From: PALSA-505 sp036501145
GTDB taxonomy: Bacteria; Actinomycetota; Actinomycetes; Streptosporangiales; Streptosporangiaceae
Assembly (NCBI GenBank): GCA_036501145.1
Contig: DASYAV010000022.1
Coordinates: 1-64,000, forward strand
DNA length: 64,000 nucleotides
Direction: 5' to 3'
Shown here: positions 42,872 through 50,855 of the stretch, one piece after another
Numbering within the stretch: position 1 is the stretch's first letter
Layout of the letters: each line of letters begins with the position of its first letter
The notes under the pieces: model-generated
The model's input: the letters and a program-made list of their open reading frames with translations, nothing else
What the model was told of the DNA's origin: nothing
Database searches by the model: none
Translations under genes and position numbers: made by a program

Positions 42872-43702
42872 TCAGGCCTCGCTCCCCGACTCGGCGGTGG
42901 CCGCCGCGTCGTCGCTGGCCTTGTCCTCGGCCTTCTTGTCCTCGGCCTTGGCGACCTTCTTGTCGTCAGCCTTGGCCTCGGTGGCCTTGGCGTCGGTGGC
43001 CTTGGCCTCGGTCGCCTTGGCGTCCTTGGCCTCGGTGGCCTTGGTCTCGGTCGCCTTGGTCTCGGTCGCCTTGGCGTCCTTGGCGTCGGCTGGCTTGGCC
43101 TCGGTGGCCTTGGCGTCCGCGGCCTTCGTGTCGGCCTTGGCCTCGGTGGCCTTCGTGGCGGTGGCGTCGGCGGTGCTCTCGGCCTTCTCCGCCTTGCCCT
43201 TGGTGTCGGCGGCCTTGGTGTCGCTCGCCTTGGCGTCGGCGGCCTTGGCCTTACCGTCGGGCTTGCGCCGGGAGCCGCCGGCGGGCCTGTCCTGCTTGGC
43301 CGAGTCGGCGTCGGACTTCTTGCCCTTGCCGCCGCCCCTGGGCGTGGTCTCGCCGCCGGCCGGGCGCGCCCCTGCCACCTCGGCGAAGCGCTCGGCCCTG
43401 GTCTTCTTGGGCTCGGCGGTGCGCAGGGTGCCCTCGGCACCGTCCTCGCCACGGAAGCGCTGCCAGTCGCCGGTGATCTCGAGGATGCGGCGCACCGGGT
43501 CGGTCGGCTGCGCGCCTACCGAGAGCCAGTACTGCGCGCGCTCGGACTCGACCTGGATGAGCGACGGCTCGTCCTTGGGGTGGTACTTGCCGATCTCCTC
43601 GATCGCCCGGCCGTCCCGCTTGGTGCGGGAGTCCGCGACGATGATGCGGTAGTACGGCGCACGGATCTTGCCCATGCGCTTCAGTTTGATCTTGACAGCC
43701 AC
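42872..43702 (-). CDS. rpsP: 30S ribosomal protein S16 with long repetitive tail
   Basis: The S16 core (residues 1-95) is normal: AVKIKLKRMGKIRAPYYRII, ADSRTKRDGRAIEEIGKYHP and PTDPVRRILEITGDW. The start GTG at 43702 is set by this N-terminus. The tail of about 180 residues is highly basic-acidic and repetitive: KATETKATE, KATEAKDAK and related units of Lys, Ala, Thr, Glu and Asp. Most S16 proteins have 80-150 residues. The repeats are seen in DNA as CTTGGCCTCGGTGG-type units (42950-43250) and are prone to slippage. It is the first gene of the rpsP-khpA-rimM-trmD operon. Confidence 0.95.
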   Translation of the reverse strand: MAVKIKLKRMGKIRAPYYRIIVADSRTKRDGRAIEEIGKYHPKDEPSLIQVESERAQYWLSVGAQPTDPVRRILEITGDWQRFRGEDGAEGTLRTAEPKKTRAERFAEVAGARPAGGETTPRGGGKGKKSDADSAKQDRPAGGSRRKPDGKAKAADAKASDTKAADTKGKAEKAESTADATATKATEAKADTKAADAKATEAKPADAKDAKATETKATETKATEAKDAKATEAKATDAKATEAKADDKKVAKAEDKKAEDKASDDAAATAESGSEA

Positions 43703-44154
43703 AGGTGTGGTCTTCTCCCAGATAACGTCGGTACGGGCGGCGGGCCTGGGGCCGGGTAGGGGCCGGCCTGGCCGCTCGCTGGGCGGCCAGCGGGGGAGAG
43801 AGGGCCCCGCGAAGCCGAACAGTCGCCTAGACATTGTGCCAGACGCCCGGACCGGACACGTAATCGTCCGCCCAACCCATGATCACCAACGCCAGCCTCG
43901 CCCCCACCCAGGCCAGCCATGATCACGGTCAACTTTTAGCGCGGCCGTACCAAAAAGTGACCACGCGGAGGGATCGGCCGCCGAAACGCGGTGCTGGTGT
44001 GACTGGTGGGGGTTTGGGGGGCGCTTGGGGCGCGGCTTCGATGAGCGCGCCGGGTGGGTGCGGGGCGGGTGGCTGAGCGCGGCGGGTGGCTGAGCCTGGG
44101 GTAGTGGGCGCGGCGGCGGTGGGCGCGGCGGCGGGCTGGGCGCGGCGGGCGGGT
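43703..44154. other. 452-bp spacer with G-rich tract
   Basis: No credible ORF. The part near rpsP (43800-43960) is AT-richer and probably contains its minus-strand promoter; CATGATCAC occurs twice (43878 and 43918). From about 44001 to 44154 the plus strand is strongly G-rich. GGGTGGGTGCGGGGCGGG at 44052-44069 fits a G-quadruplex motif and a second G-run group is at 44005-44030. The region lies just 3' of ffh. Confidence 0.65.
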
Positions 44155-45843
44155 TTAGCGCTTGCGGCCGCGCTTGTTTTTGGGCTGCTGGCGCTTGAAG
44201 GCGGGCGGGACGTTGCCTGGCTGGCCGCCGCCGGAGTCGCCGGAGCCGCCGTCGCCCTGCGGGAGCTTGAGCCCGCGCATCAGGTCCTCGGCGGACATGT
44301 TGCCGAAGTCGGGCATGCCGCCGGGCAGGCCGGGCATCGCGCCGGCCTGTCCCCCGGCGCCCTGTCCCCCGGCGCCCTGTCCCGGGCCACCGGCGCCACC
44401 TGGGCCGCTGCCGGCCGCGGACTTGGCCGGACTGCCGCCGGGGCGGCCACCCTTGGGCTTCTTCTTGTTCTTCTTGTTCTTGGCGGACTTGGTCGCCGAA
44501 CGGCGCATGCCCGGGATCGGCGGCATGCCGGGGATGCCGCCACCACCGAGCACCTGGCGCATCATCTTCTGGCCCTCGAAGAACCTGGTCACCAGGTTGT
44601 TGACCTCGCTGACGGTGACGCCGGACCCGGCCGCGATGCGCGCCCGGCGGGAGCCGTTGATCATCTTCGGGGTGCGCCGTTCGGCCGGGGTCATCGAGTT
44701 GACGATGGCCTCGGCGCGGTCGAGGTCCTTGTCGGAGACCTGGCTGAGCATCTCGCGGTTCTGCGCGGCGCCGGGCAGCATGCCGAGCAGGTTGCCGATC
44801 GGGCCGAGCTTGCGCACCATGTTCAGCTGCTGGACGAAGTCCTCCAGGGTGAAGCCGTCCCCGGTGACCAGCTTGCCGGCCATCTCCTGGGCCTGGTCCT
44901 GGTCGAAGGCCCGCTCGGCCTGCTCGATCAGGGTGAGCATGTCGCCCATGTCGAGGATCCGGGACGCCATCCGGTCCGGGTGGAACAGGTCGAAGTCCTC
45001 GAGCTTCTCCCCCGCCGAGGCGAACATCACCGGCCGCCCGGTGAGCTGGGCGATGGACAGCGCCGCACCACCGCGGGCGTCACCGTCGAGCTTGGTCAGC
45101 ACCACGCCGTCGTAGCCGACGCCGTCGAGGAACGCCTGCGCGGTGGCCACGGCGTCCTGGCCGATCATGGCGTCCACCACGAACAGGATCTCGTCCGGCT
45201 GGGTGGCGTCCCTGATCGCCGCGGCCTGCTGCATCATCTCCTCGTCCACGCCGAGACGGCCGGCCGTGTCGATGATGACCACGCTCTGCTGGCGGTGCCG
45301 GGCCTCGTCGATCGAGCGCCGCGCCACGTCCACCGGGTCGCCGACGCCGTTGCCCGGCTCGGGCGCATACACCGGCACCCCGGCCCGTTCGCCGACCACC
45401 TGCAGCTGCTGCACCGCATTCGGCCGCTGCAGGTCGGCGGCGACGAGCATCGGGGTGTTGCCGCGCTCGCGCAGCCAGAGCGCCAGCTTGGCGGCCAGCG
45501 TCGTCTTGCCGGAGCCCTGCAGGCCGGCCAGCAGGATGACGGTGGGCGGGGTCTTGGCGAACTGGAGGCTGCGCTCCTCGCCGCCGAGGATCGTGACCAG
45601 CTCGTCGTGCACGATCTTGATGACCTGCTGCGCCGGGTTGAGCGCGCCGGACACCTCTTCGCCCTTGGCACGCTCGCGCACCTTGGCGATGAACTCCCTG
45701 ACCACGGGCAGGGCGACGTCCGCCTCGAGCAAGGCGATGCGGATCTCACGGCAGGTGGCATCGATGTCGGCGTCGGACAGCCGGCCCCGGCTGCGCAGCG
45801 ACGAGAACGCCTGCGTCAGCCGGTCAGAGAGAGTCTCAAACAC
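44155..45843 (-). CDS. ffh: signal recognition particle protein Ffh
   Basis: GTPase of the signal recognition particle. The GTG at 45843 gives 562 residues. The N domain begins FETLSDRLTQAFSSLR; the G domain has GLQGSGKTTLAAKLA, IDTAGRLGVDEEMM and TKLDGDARGGAAL. The M domain contains methionine-rich helices (MVRKLGPIGNLLGMLPG, FFEGQKMMRQVL). The last 100 residues are Gly/Pro/Lys-rich with PGMPPIPGM repeats, longer than in Escherichia coli but common in actinomycetes. Confidence 0.96.
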   Translation of the reverse strand: MFETLSDRLTQAFSSLRSRGRLSDADIDATCREIRIALLEADVALPVVREFIAKVRERAKGEEVSGALNPAQQVIKIVHDELVTILGGEERSLQFAKTPPTVILLAGLQGSGKTTLAAKLALWLRERGNTPMLVAADLQRPNAVQQLQVVGERAGVPVYAPEPGNGVGDPVDVARRSIDEARHRQQSVVIIDTAGRLGVDEEMMQQAAAIRDATQPDEILFVVDAMIGQDAVATAQAFLDGVGYDGVVLTKLDGDARGGAALSIAQLTGRPVMFASAGEKLEDFDLFHPDRMASRILDMGDMLTLIEQAERAFDQDQAQEMAGKLVTGDGFTLEDFVQQLNMVRKLGPIGNLLGMLPGAAQNREMLSQVSDKDLDRAEAIVNSMTPAERRTPKMINGSRRARIAAGSGVTVSEVNNLVTRFFEGQKMMRQVLGGGGIPGMPPIPGMRRSATKSAKNKKNKKKPKGGRPGGSPAKSAAGSGPGGAGGPGQGAGGQGAGGQAGAMPGLPGGMPDFGNMSAEDLMRGLKLPQGDGGSGDSGGGQPGNVPPAFKRQQPKNKRGRKR

Positions 45844-45864
45844 GTTGCCTAGGCTATCCGGAGA

Positions 45865-45919
45865 CCTGTTCAAAACGGCCACGAGACTTCGGGACCGGGG
45901 CTCACTCCGTTTGAATAGG
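45865..45919. promoter_or_regulatory. inverted repeat between ffh and the UGSC unit
   Basis: CCTGTTCAAAACGG (45865-45878) and CCGTTTGAATAGG (45907-45919) are near-perfect inverse complements, with one mismatch and one inserted base. The arms lie about 28 bases apart between two divergent genes. They could be an operator for the redox unit or for both promoters. Confidence 0.4.
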
Positions 45920-45959
45920 CCTGTTTGGACGCAGTCAACGCCAGTCAGGAGAAGTAACC

Positions 45960-47489
45960 GTGCCCACCGGCCTGCTGCACCGCGCGGCACCGCCGCTGTC
46001 GGCTCACGGAATCGGCGGCGAGTCGCCCACCGTCGCAGGGCTGGTCTCGGGCGGGGCCGGCCTGCTGGTGTTCGTGGCCGAGGAGTGCCCAACCTCCGCG
46101 CATGCGCTGCGCAGCCTCGGCCCGCTCTGCGCCTACTGGCAGCGGGCCGGGCTGGCGGCCAGCGCGGTGTTCGAGGATCCGCTCGAGGTGGCCGTCCGGC
46201 TGGCCAGGCGGCTGGGCTGGACGGGCCAGGTGCTGGCGGAGGACCCGCCGTATGACACGTCGCGGGCCTACCAGCTGACCTCGGTGCCCACGCTCGTGCT
46301 CGTGGACGCGGGCGGCCAGGTGGCTGGCACGCTCACCGGGTGGGATCACCCCGCGGTCGTGGAGCTGATCGGCCAGGCTGAGGCGTTGCTGGGAGCCGAG
46401 ATTGCCAACCCCCCGCCGGCTGAGCCGCTGCGGAAGCCGGGCTGCTCGTCGAAGGCCGCCATCGACCCCGCGCTGGCCGATGCGATGCTGGCGTCGGGCG
46501 GCCTGGACGAGCAGGAGGAGATGTTCGAGCTCGGCTGGACCGACGGCCTGCCGGTGATCCCGCCCACTAGGGAGCGGGTCGAGGCGATGCTGGGCGATCG
46601 GGACGGGTCGCGCTCGCTCGGCGAGGTCCCGCCGGCGATGGGCGAGGCGACGCTCGAGCGGGTGGCCGCCTGCGCGGTACTGGCCGGCTGCCGCCCGGCC
46701 TACTTCCCGGTGGTGCTGGCGGCCGCGGAGGCGGCCCTCGACCCCGCCTTCAATCTGCACGGCCAGGCCGTGACCACCCAGCCGGCCGGCCAGCTCATCG
46801 TGGTGAACGGGCCGGTCCGCGAGGCGATCGGGCTGAACAGCGGGATGGGCGCGCTGGGGCCCGGGTTCCGCGCGAACCTGACCATCGGCCGGGCGCTGCG
46901 GCTGCTGATCACGCTGACCGGTGGCGGCAGGCCCGGCACACTGGACCGGTCGACGCTCGGCCATCCCGGGAAGATCGGCTTCTGCGTCGCCGAGAACGAG
47001 GAAGTCAGCCCCTGGGAACCGCTGCACGCCGAGCGCGGCTTCGCCCCGGGCCAGTCCGTGGTCACCCTCATCGGCAGCGACGCCCCGCTGTCCATCTCCG
47101 ATCACCGCAGCCGCACACCGGAGGACCTCGCCTGGATCCTCGCCTGGGCGGCGGCCAGCTCCTGGAGCACGAACTGGTGGCCGCTGACGGACCCGTCGGT
47201 GTTCGTGATCTGCCCGGAGCACGCCGAGATGTTCCGGGCGGCCGGATGGAGCAAGCAGCGGCTGCGCGAGTTCATGTTCGGGGTCATGCACAAGGCCGCC
47301 GGGGAACTGCGCCGCGGTGAGACCACACCGGCCGTGCACGCGGCCGACCCGGCGGCACAGATACCCAAATGGGAGTCCCCGGACAGCATCGTGCTGCTGG
47401 TGGCGGGCGGCGAGGCGGGACGCTACTCTGCGGTTCTTGGCCCCTGCACCGGCATGGGGTCGCGCATCGTCTCCCGGGAGGTGGCCTGA
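45960..47489 (+). CDS. thioredoxin-like domain fused to a UGSC-partner domain
   Basis: A 509-residue protein. The GTG at 45960 has AGGAG eight bases upstream. The N-terminal thioredoxin fold (about 25-140) has VFVAEECPTSAHAL with a single active-site Cys43 (CPTS) and the cis-Pro loop TSVPTLVLVD (Pro110). A linker with Cys162 leads to a conserved domain (about 185-500): FELGWTDGLPVIPPT, PAMGEATLERVAACAVLAGC, VVNGPVREAIGLNSGMG, PGKIGFCVAENEEVSPWEPL. This family occurs beside UGSC proteins in other genomes, though no function is established. The stop overlaps the next start by one base (TGATG). A thiol-based redox or conjugate-processing role is inferred. Confidence 0.78.
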   Translation: MPTGLLHRAAPPLSAHGIGGESPTVAGLVSGGAGLLVFVAEECPTSAHALRSLGPLCAYWQRAGLAASAVFEDPLEVAVRLARRLGWTGQVLAEDPPYDTSRAYQLTSVPTLVLVDAGGQVAGTLTGWDHPAVVELIGQAEALLGAEIANPPPAEPLRKPGCSSKAAIDPALADAMLASGGLDEQEEMFELGWTDGLPVIPPTRERVEAMLGDRDGSRSLGEVPPAMGEATLERVAACAVLAGCRPAYFPVVLAAAEAALDPAFNLHGQAVTTQPAGQLIVVNGPVREAIGLNSGMGALGPGFRANLTIGRALRLLITLTGGGRPGTLDRSTLGHPGKIGFCVAENEEVSPWEPLHAERGFAPGQSVVTLIGSDAPLSISDHRSRTPEDLAWILAWAAASSWSTNWWPLTDPSVFVICPEHAEMFRAAGWSKQRLREFMFGVMHKAAGELRRGETTPAVHAADPAAQIPKWESPDSIVLLVAGGEAGRYSAVLGPCTGMGSRIVSREVA

Positions 47490-48040
47490 TGCCCCGCGAC
47501 TACGTGAGTCCCTTCGACCAGCGGGTGCGGCCAGCCGAGCCGCTGGCCGCTCGTCCGGGCGACGTCGCCGGGCAGCACGTGGTGCTGCTCGACATCCGCA
47601 AGAACCGCGGAGCGGAGTTCCTCGACCGGCTGGAGACGCTGCTGACGGCCGCGGGCGCGACGACCTCACGGAGCGCGAAAGAGATCTTCTCCAAACCGGC
47701 CTCGGCCGAGGTGATCGACGAGGTCGCGGCGCGGGCCGGCCTGGTCGTGGAGGCCCTCGCCGATTGAGGCTCGTGCACGTCGTGCAGTTTGTGCGACTTG
47801 GTGCGCTTTGAGCGCAGGGGCATTCCCGCGGTCGGCATCGCGACCGCGCCGTTCACCGACGAGGCGATCGAGCAGGCGCGCCTGCTCGGGATGCCGGGCT
47901 GCCAGGTGGCGTATATCCCGCATCCGGTGCAGCTATTGTCGTCCGCGGACCTGGCCGCGCGGGCCGACGCCGTCTTCCCGGCCGTGCTGGCCGCGCTGAC
48001 CGGGAACGGGCCGCCCGGGCCCAGCGCCGGTCCGGGGTAG
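47489..48040 (+). CDS. UGSC-family selenoprotein with in-frame TGA (Sec93)
   Basis: Reading from ATG 47489 the frame meets TGA at 47765-47767 after VVEALAD and then continues open as GSCTSCSLCDLVRFERRGIPA to TAG at 48040. The result has 183 residues with Sec at 93 in the motif UGSC. Both halves match one family: VVLLDIRKNRGAEFLDRLETLL before it and GIPAVGIATAPF and IPHPVQLL after it. UGSC proteins are a known selenoprotein family with Cys homologues (CGSC). The hairpin at 47779-47797 fits a bacterial SECIS element. Selenocysteine insertion would need SelA, SelB, SelC and SelD, which are not in this window. If TGA were a stop, a 92-residue truncated protein and an orphan second half with good codon bias would remain. 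Confidence 0.83.
47765..47797 (+). promoter_or_regulatory. bacterial SECIS-like hairpin after TGA
   Basis: GTCGTGCA (47779-47786) pairs with TGTGCGAC (47790-47797) to give an 8-bp stem (two G-U pairs) with loop GTT at 47787-47789. The apical loop starts 19 bases after the TGA and begins with G, as expected for bacterial SECIS elements that bind SelB. Translation reads through it as the coding sequence of the motif region. Confidence 0.65.
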
Positions 48041-48065
48041 CGCCGCCCGGGCGGGTGGCGGGCGG

Positions 48066-50354
48066 CTACCCGGTCAGGGCTTCCAGTACGTGGGCGGCGA
48101 TCTCGCCGCGCAGCCGCAGATCCCGCACCGGCTGGCCGGTGCCGTCTACCACGTAGAACACGTCCACCACCTCGGCGCCGAGCGTTTCCACCCGGGCGGC
48201 CCGCACATCCAGGCCGCATTCGCCGAGGGCGTGGCCCATCCGCCACAGCAGGCCGGGCTCGTCGTGGGCCCGGATCTCGACCACGGTCGCGGCGGCGGAC
48301 GCGTCGTCGTACAGGGTGATCTTCGGCGGCGAGGCCGGACTCTTGGGGCCGGAAAGACACCCTACGGCAGTCCGGGCGGCTGGGGCCTGGGCGCGGCGGC
48401 GCAGCCGGGCGGCCACGTCGAGACGGCCGTCCAGCATCCGCTGCAGGTCGCCGGTGACCAGGGCGGGGTCCGGCGGGTCCCCGTATTCGGGTGCGACCTG
48501 CAGGACGGTCAGCGCGGTGCCTTCGTGGGTGGACACGTTGGCCGACCTGACCATCAGCCGGTGCGAGGCCAGCACGCCCGCCGCCTGCCAGAGCAGCCCC
48601 GGCCGGTCCGGCGCGACCAGGGTGACCTCGCCGTCGCGGACCAGCGCGGCCGGGCCGCCGCCGGTTACCAGGGCGAGCTGCTCGGCCCGCGGCGAGGCCG
48701 GCTGCGGCGGCGGCTCGCCGGCCAGTTCGGCCGAGACCCGGCGCACCAGCTCGGCGACCAGGCCGGCCTTCCAGTCGCTCCACGCGGCCGGCCCGGTGGC
48801 CTGGCCGTCGGCCACGGCCAGCGCGTGCAGCAACTCCAGCAGGGCGCGGCCGCGCACCGCGGCGGCCACCCGGCGCACCGTCGCCGGGTCCCCGAGATCT
48901 CGCCGGGTCGCCGTCTGTGGCAGCAGGAGATGCATCTGAACGGCTGCCGCAACAAGTTCGGCGTCCTGCGCACCGAAGCCGATGCGCACCGCGATATCGC
49001 GCGCTATGACGGCGCCGGACTCGCTGTGGTCGCCGGGCCAGCCCTTGCCCATGTCGTGCACGAACGCGGCGATCAGCAGCAGGTCGGGCCGGGACACCTC
49101 ACGGGTGAGCGCGGCGGCCCCGGCCGCCGTCTCGACCAGGTGCCGGTCCACGGTGTAGCGGTGCAGCGGGTTGCGCTGCGGCCGGTTGCGCACCCGCTCC
49201 CAGTCCGGCAGCAGGGCGGTGACCAGGCCTTCCTGGTCGAGGGCCTCCCAGACGCCGACCGCGGCGTGGCCGGCGCCGAGCAGGGTGAGCAGGGCGTCCC
49301 TGGCCGGGGCGGGCCAGGGCACCGGCAGCGGCGGGCAGCCGGCCAGCCGGTCCAGGGTGCGCGGCGCGAGCGGCAGCCCGGCCTGCGCGGCGGCGGCCGC
49401 GGCCCGCAGCACCAGCACCGGGTCGGCCCGCGGATCGGCCGTCCTGGCCAGCACGACCTCGCCGTCCTGCTCCACCACGCCGTCGGCGAGCGGCCTGCGC
49501 TCGGTGCGCCGCCTGCGCTCGGTGGCCCGGCCGCCCGAGGCCGAGGCCCGGCCGCCCGCGGCCGAGGCCAGGCCGCGGTCGGCCTGCCGGAAGGTGTGCT
49601 CCACCGCGTAGGCGACGGTGCGCGCCGCGCCGGCCAGCACCCGCAGCAGGGTGTCGCCGTCGAGCAGGCCGGCCACCTTGGCCACCTCGTCCTGTTCCTG
49701 GAACACCAGCCGGTCCGAGCGGCGGCCGGTGACCTCGTGCAGCGCGTGCCGGACGTCGAGGATGGTCTCGTAAGCGGCCCGCACCCGGGGGCCGGCGGCC
49801 GGCGCCACCCAGGCGGCCGCGGCGGCCGCGATGGCGTGCGCGTCACGCAGCCCGCCCTTGGCCTCCTTCAGGTCCGGTTCGAGCAGGAAGGCAAGCTCGC
49901 CGGAGCGGGCCCAGCGCTGGGCGTGCAGGTCGCGCAGTTCGGCCAGCCGGGTGGCGGCGGCGGCCCGCCAGTCGGCCAGCGTGCTCTCGCGCATCCGGCG
50001 GGACAGCATGGTGTCGCCGGCCACGTGCCGGGCGTGCAGCAGGCCGAGCGCGACCTTGAGGTCGCCGGCCGCGGCCTGCCGGGCTTCGGCCACGGTGCGC
50101 ACGGCGTGGTCGAGGTGGGCGCCGGAATCCCACACCGGGTACCAGATGCGGTCCGCGATGGCGGCGATGCCGTCGGTGTCGTCGTGCAGCAGCAGCACGT
50201 CGAGGTCGCTGCCGGGCAGCAGCTCACGGCGGCCGTACCCGCCCACCGCGACGAGCGCGACGCCGGGCTCGGCGCCGAGCAGGCCGGCCAGCCACCGGTC
50301 GGCATCGGCGCTGCGGCGGGCCCGGTCGGCGGCGAACGAGGTGACCGTGCTCAC
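48066..50354 (-). CDS. glnD: PII uridylyl/adenylyltransferase GlnD
   Basis: Modifies PII (adenylylates in actinobacteria) in response to nitrogen status. The 762-residue product starts at GTG 50354, since the nucleotidyltransferase motif GGYGRRELLPGSDLDVLLL lies close to the N-terminus. HD-domain motifs AAFVHDMGKGWPGDHSES follow, then two C-terminal ACT domains (LVAPDRPGLLWQAAGVLASH, IRAHDEPGLLWRMGHALGE). The 20-bp repeat inserts TAVGCLS before the second ACT domain. It is 17 bases downstream of glnB and converges with the UGSC gene. Confidence 0.94.
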   Translation of the reverse strand: MSTVTSFAADRARRSADADRWLAGLLGAEPGVALVAVGGYGRRELLPGSDLDVLLLHDDTDGIAAIADRIWYPVWDSGAHLDHAVRTVAEARQAAAGDLKVALGLLHARHVAGDTMLSRRMRESTLADWRAAAATRLAELRDLHAQRWARSGELAFLLEPDLKEAKGGLRDAHAIAAAAAAWVAPAAGPRVRAAYETILDVRHALHEVTGRRSDRLVFQEQDEVAKVAGLLDGDTLLRVLAGAARTVAYAVEHTFRQADRGLASAAGGRASASGGRATERRRRTERRPLADGVVEQDGEVVLARTADPRADPVLVLRAAAAAAQAGLPLAPRTLDRLAGCPPLPVPWPAPARDALLTLLGAGHAAVGVWEALDQEGLVTALLPDWERVRNRPQRNPLHRYTVDRHLVETAAGAAALTREVSRPDLLLIAAFVHDMGKGWPGDHSESGAVIARDIAVRIGFGAQDAELVAAAVQMHLLLPQTATRRDLGDPATVRRVAAAVRGRALLELLHALAVADGQATGPAAWSDWKAGLVAELVRRVSAELAGEPPPQPASPRAEQLALVTGGGPAALVRDGEVTLVAPDRPGLLWQAAGVLASHRLMVRSANVSTHEGTALTVLQVAPEYGDPPDPALVTGDLQRMLDGRLDVAARLRRRAQAPAARTAVGCLSGPKSPASPPKITLYDDASAAATVVEIRAHDEPGLLWRMGHALGECGLDVRAARVETLGAEVVDVFYVVDGTGQPVRDLRLRGEIAAHVLEALTG
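48351..48370 (+). repeat. 20-bp interspersed repeat, copy in glnD
   Basis: GGAAAGACACCCTACGGCAG, 19 of 20 bases identical to 39541-39560. On the coding strand it encodes AVGCLS in glnD, in the same frame as in rnhB. Confidence 0.7.
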
Positions 50355-50371
50355 GGCTGCAGTTCCGGGCG

Positions 50372-50710
50372 CTAGAGCGCGTCGGGGCCGCGTTCGCCGG
50401 TGCGCACCCGGACGACGGTGTCGACCGGGACGCACCAGACCTTGCCGTCGCCGATCCGGCCGGTCTGCGCCGCCTTGACCACCACGCCGATCAGGTCGTC
50501 GGCGTCCTCGTCGTCGCAGAGCACTTCGACCTGGACCTTGGGCACCAGGTCCACCTGGTACTCGGCGCCTCGGTAGACCTCGGTGTGCCCGCGCTGCCTG
50601 CCGTACCCGGTCGCCTCGGTCACCGTCATGCCGTGCACGCCGAACGCCTGCAGCGCCGCCTTGACGTCGTCGAGCTTGAACGGCTTGATGACGGCGGTAA
50701 TGAGCTTCAC
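50372..50710 (-). CDS. glnB: nitrogen regulatory PII protein
   Basis: A 112-residue PII signal protein. Motifs: MKLITAVIKPFKLDDVKAAL, T-loop GYGRQRGHTEVYRGAEY with modification site Tyr51, and B/C-loop GVVVKAAQTGRIGDGKVW. It senses ATP/ADP and 2-oxoglutarate. In Streptomyces the order is amtB-glnK-glnD; here ftsY is the next upstream gene and no ammonium transporter is seen. Confidence 0.96.
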   Translation of the reverse strand: MKLITAVIKPFKLDDVKAALQAFGVHGMTVTEATGYGRQRGHTEVYRGAEYQVDLVPKVQVEVLCDDEDADDLIGVVVKAAQTGRIGDGKVWCVPVDTVVRVRTGERGPDAL

Positions 50711-50767
50711 GCGACCACACCTCCCGCGCCTGGACTGGTGCTCCAGGTCCGACCCTCGGTCACGGGC

Positions 50768-50838
50768 GTTTCGCGCGGCCCTCCGCCGTGTTTCGCCGCT
50801 GTGAAACGCCGGGCTCCCGTGTTAAGGGGATGTTTCGC
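50768..50838. promoter_or_regulatory. three GTTTCGC repeats upstream of glnB
   Basis: GTTTCGC occurs at 50768-50774, 50790-50796 and 50832-50838, and GTGAAAC at 50801. The first two are 22 bases apart. This lies in the glnB-ftsY gap. The spacing resembles GlnR boxes, but the consensus is not matched well. Confidence 0.35.
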
Positions 50839-50855
50839 GGGGTCAGCTGGGCGGA

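Noticed and set aside
42950..43250. CRISPR-like array in rpsP
   Set aside because: The repeats are short, variable and lie in a coding frame; no spacers or cas genes are present.
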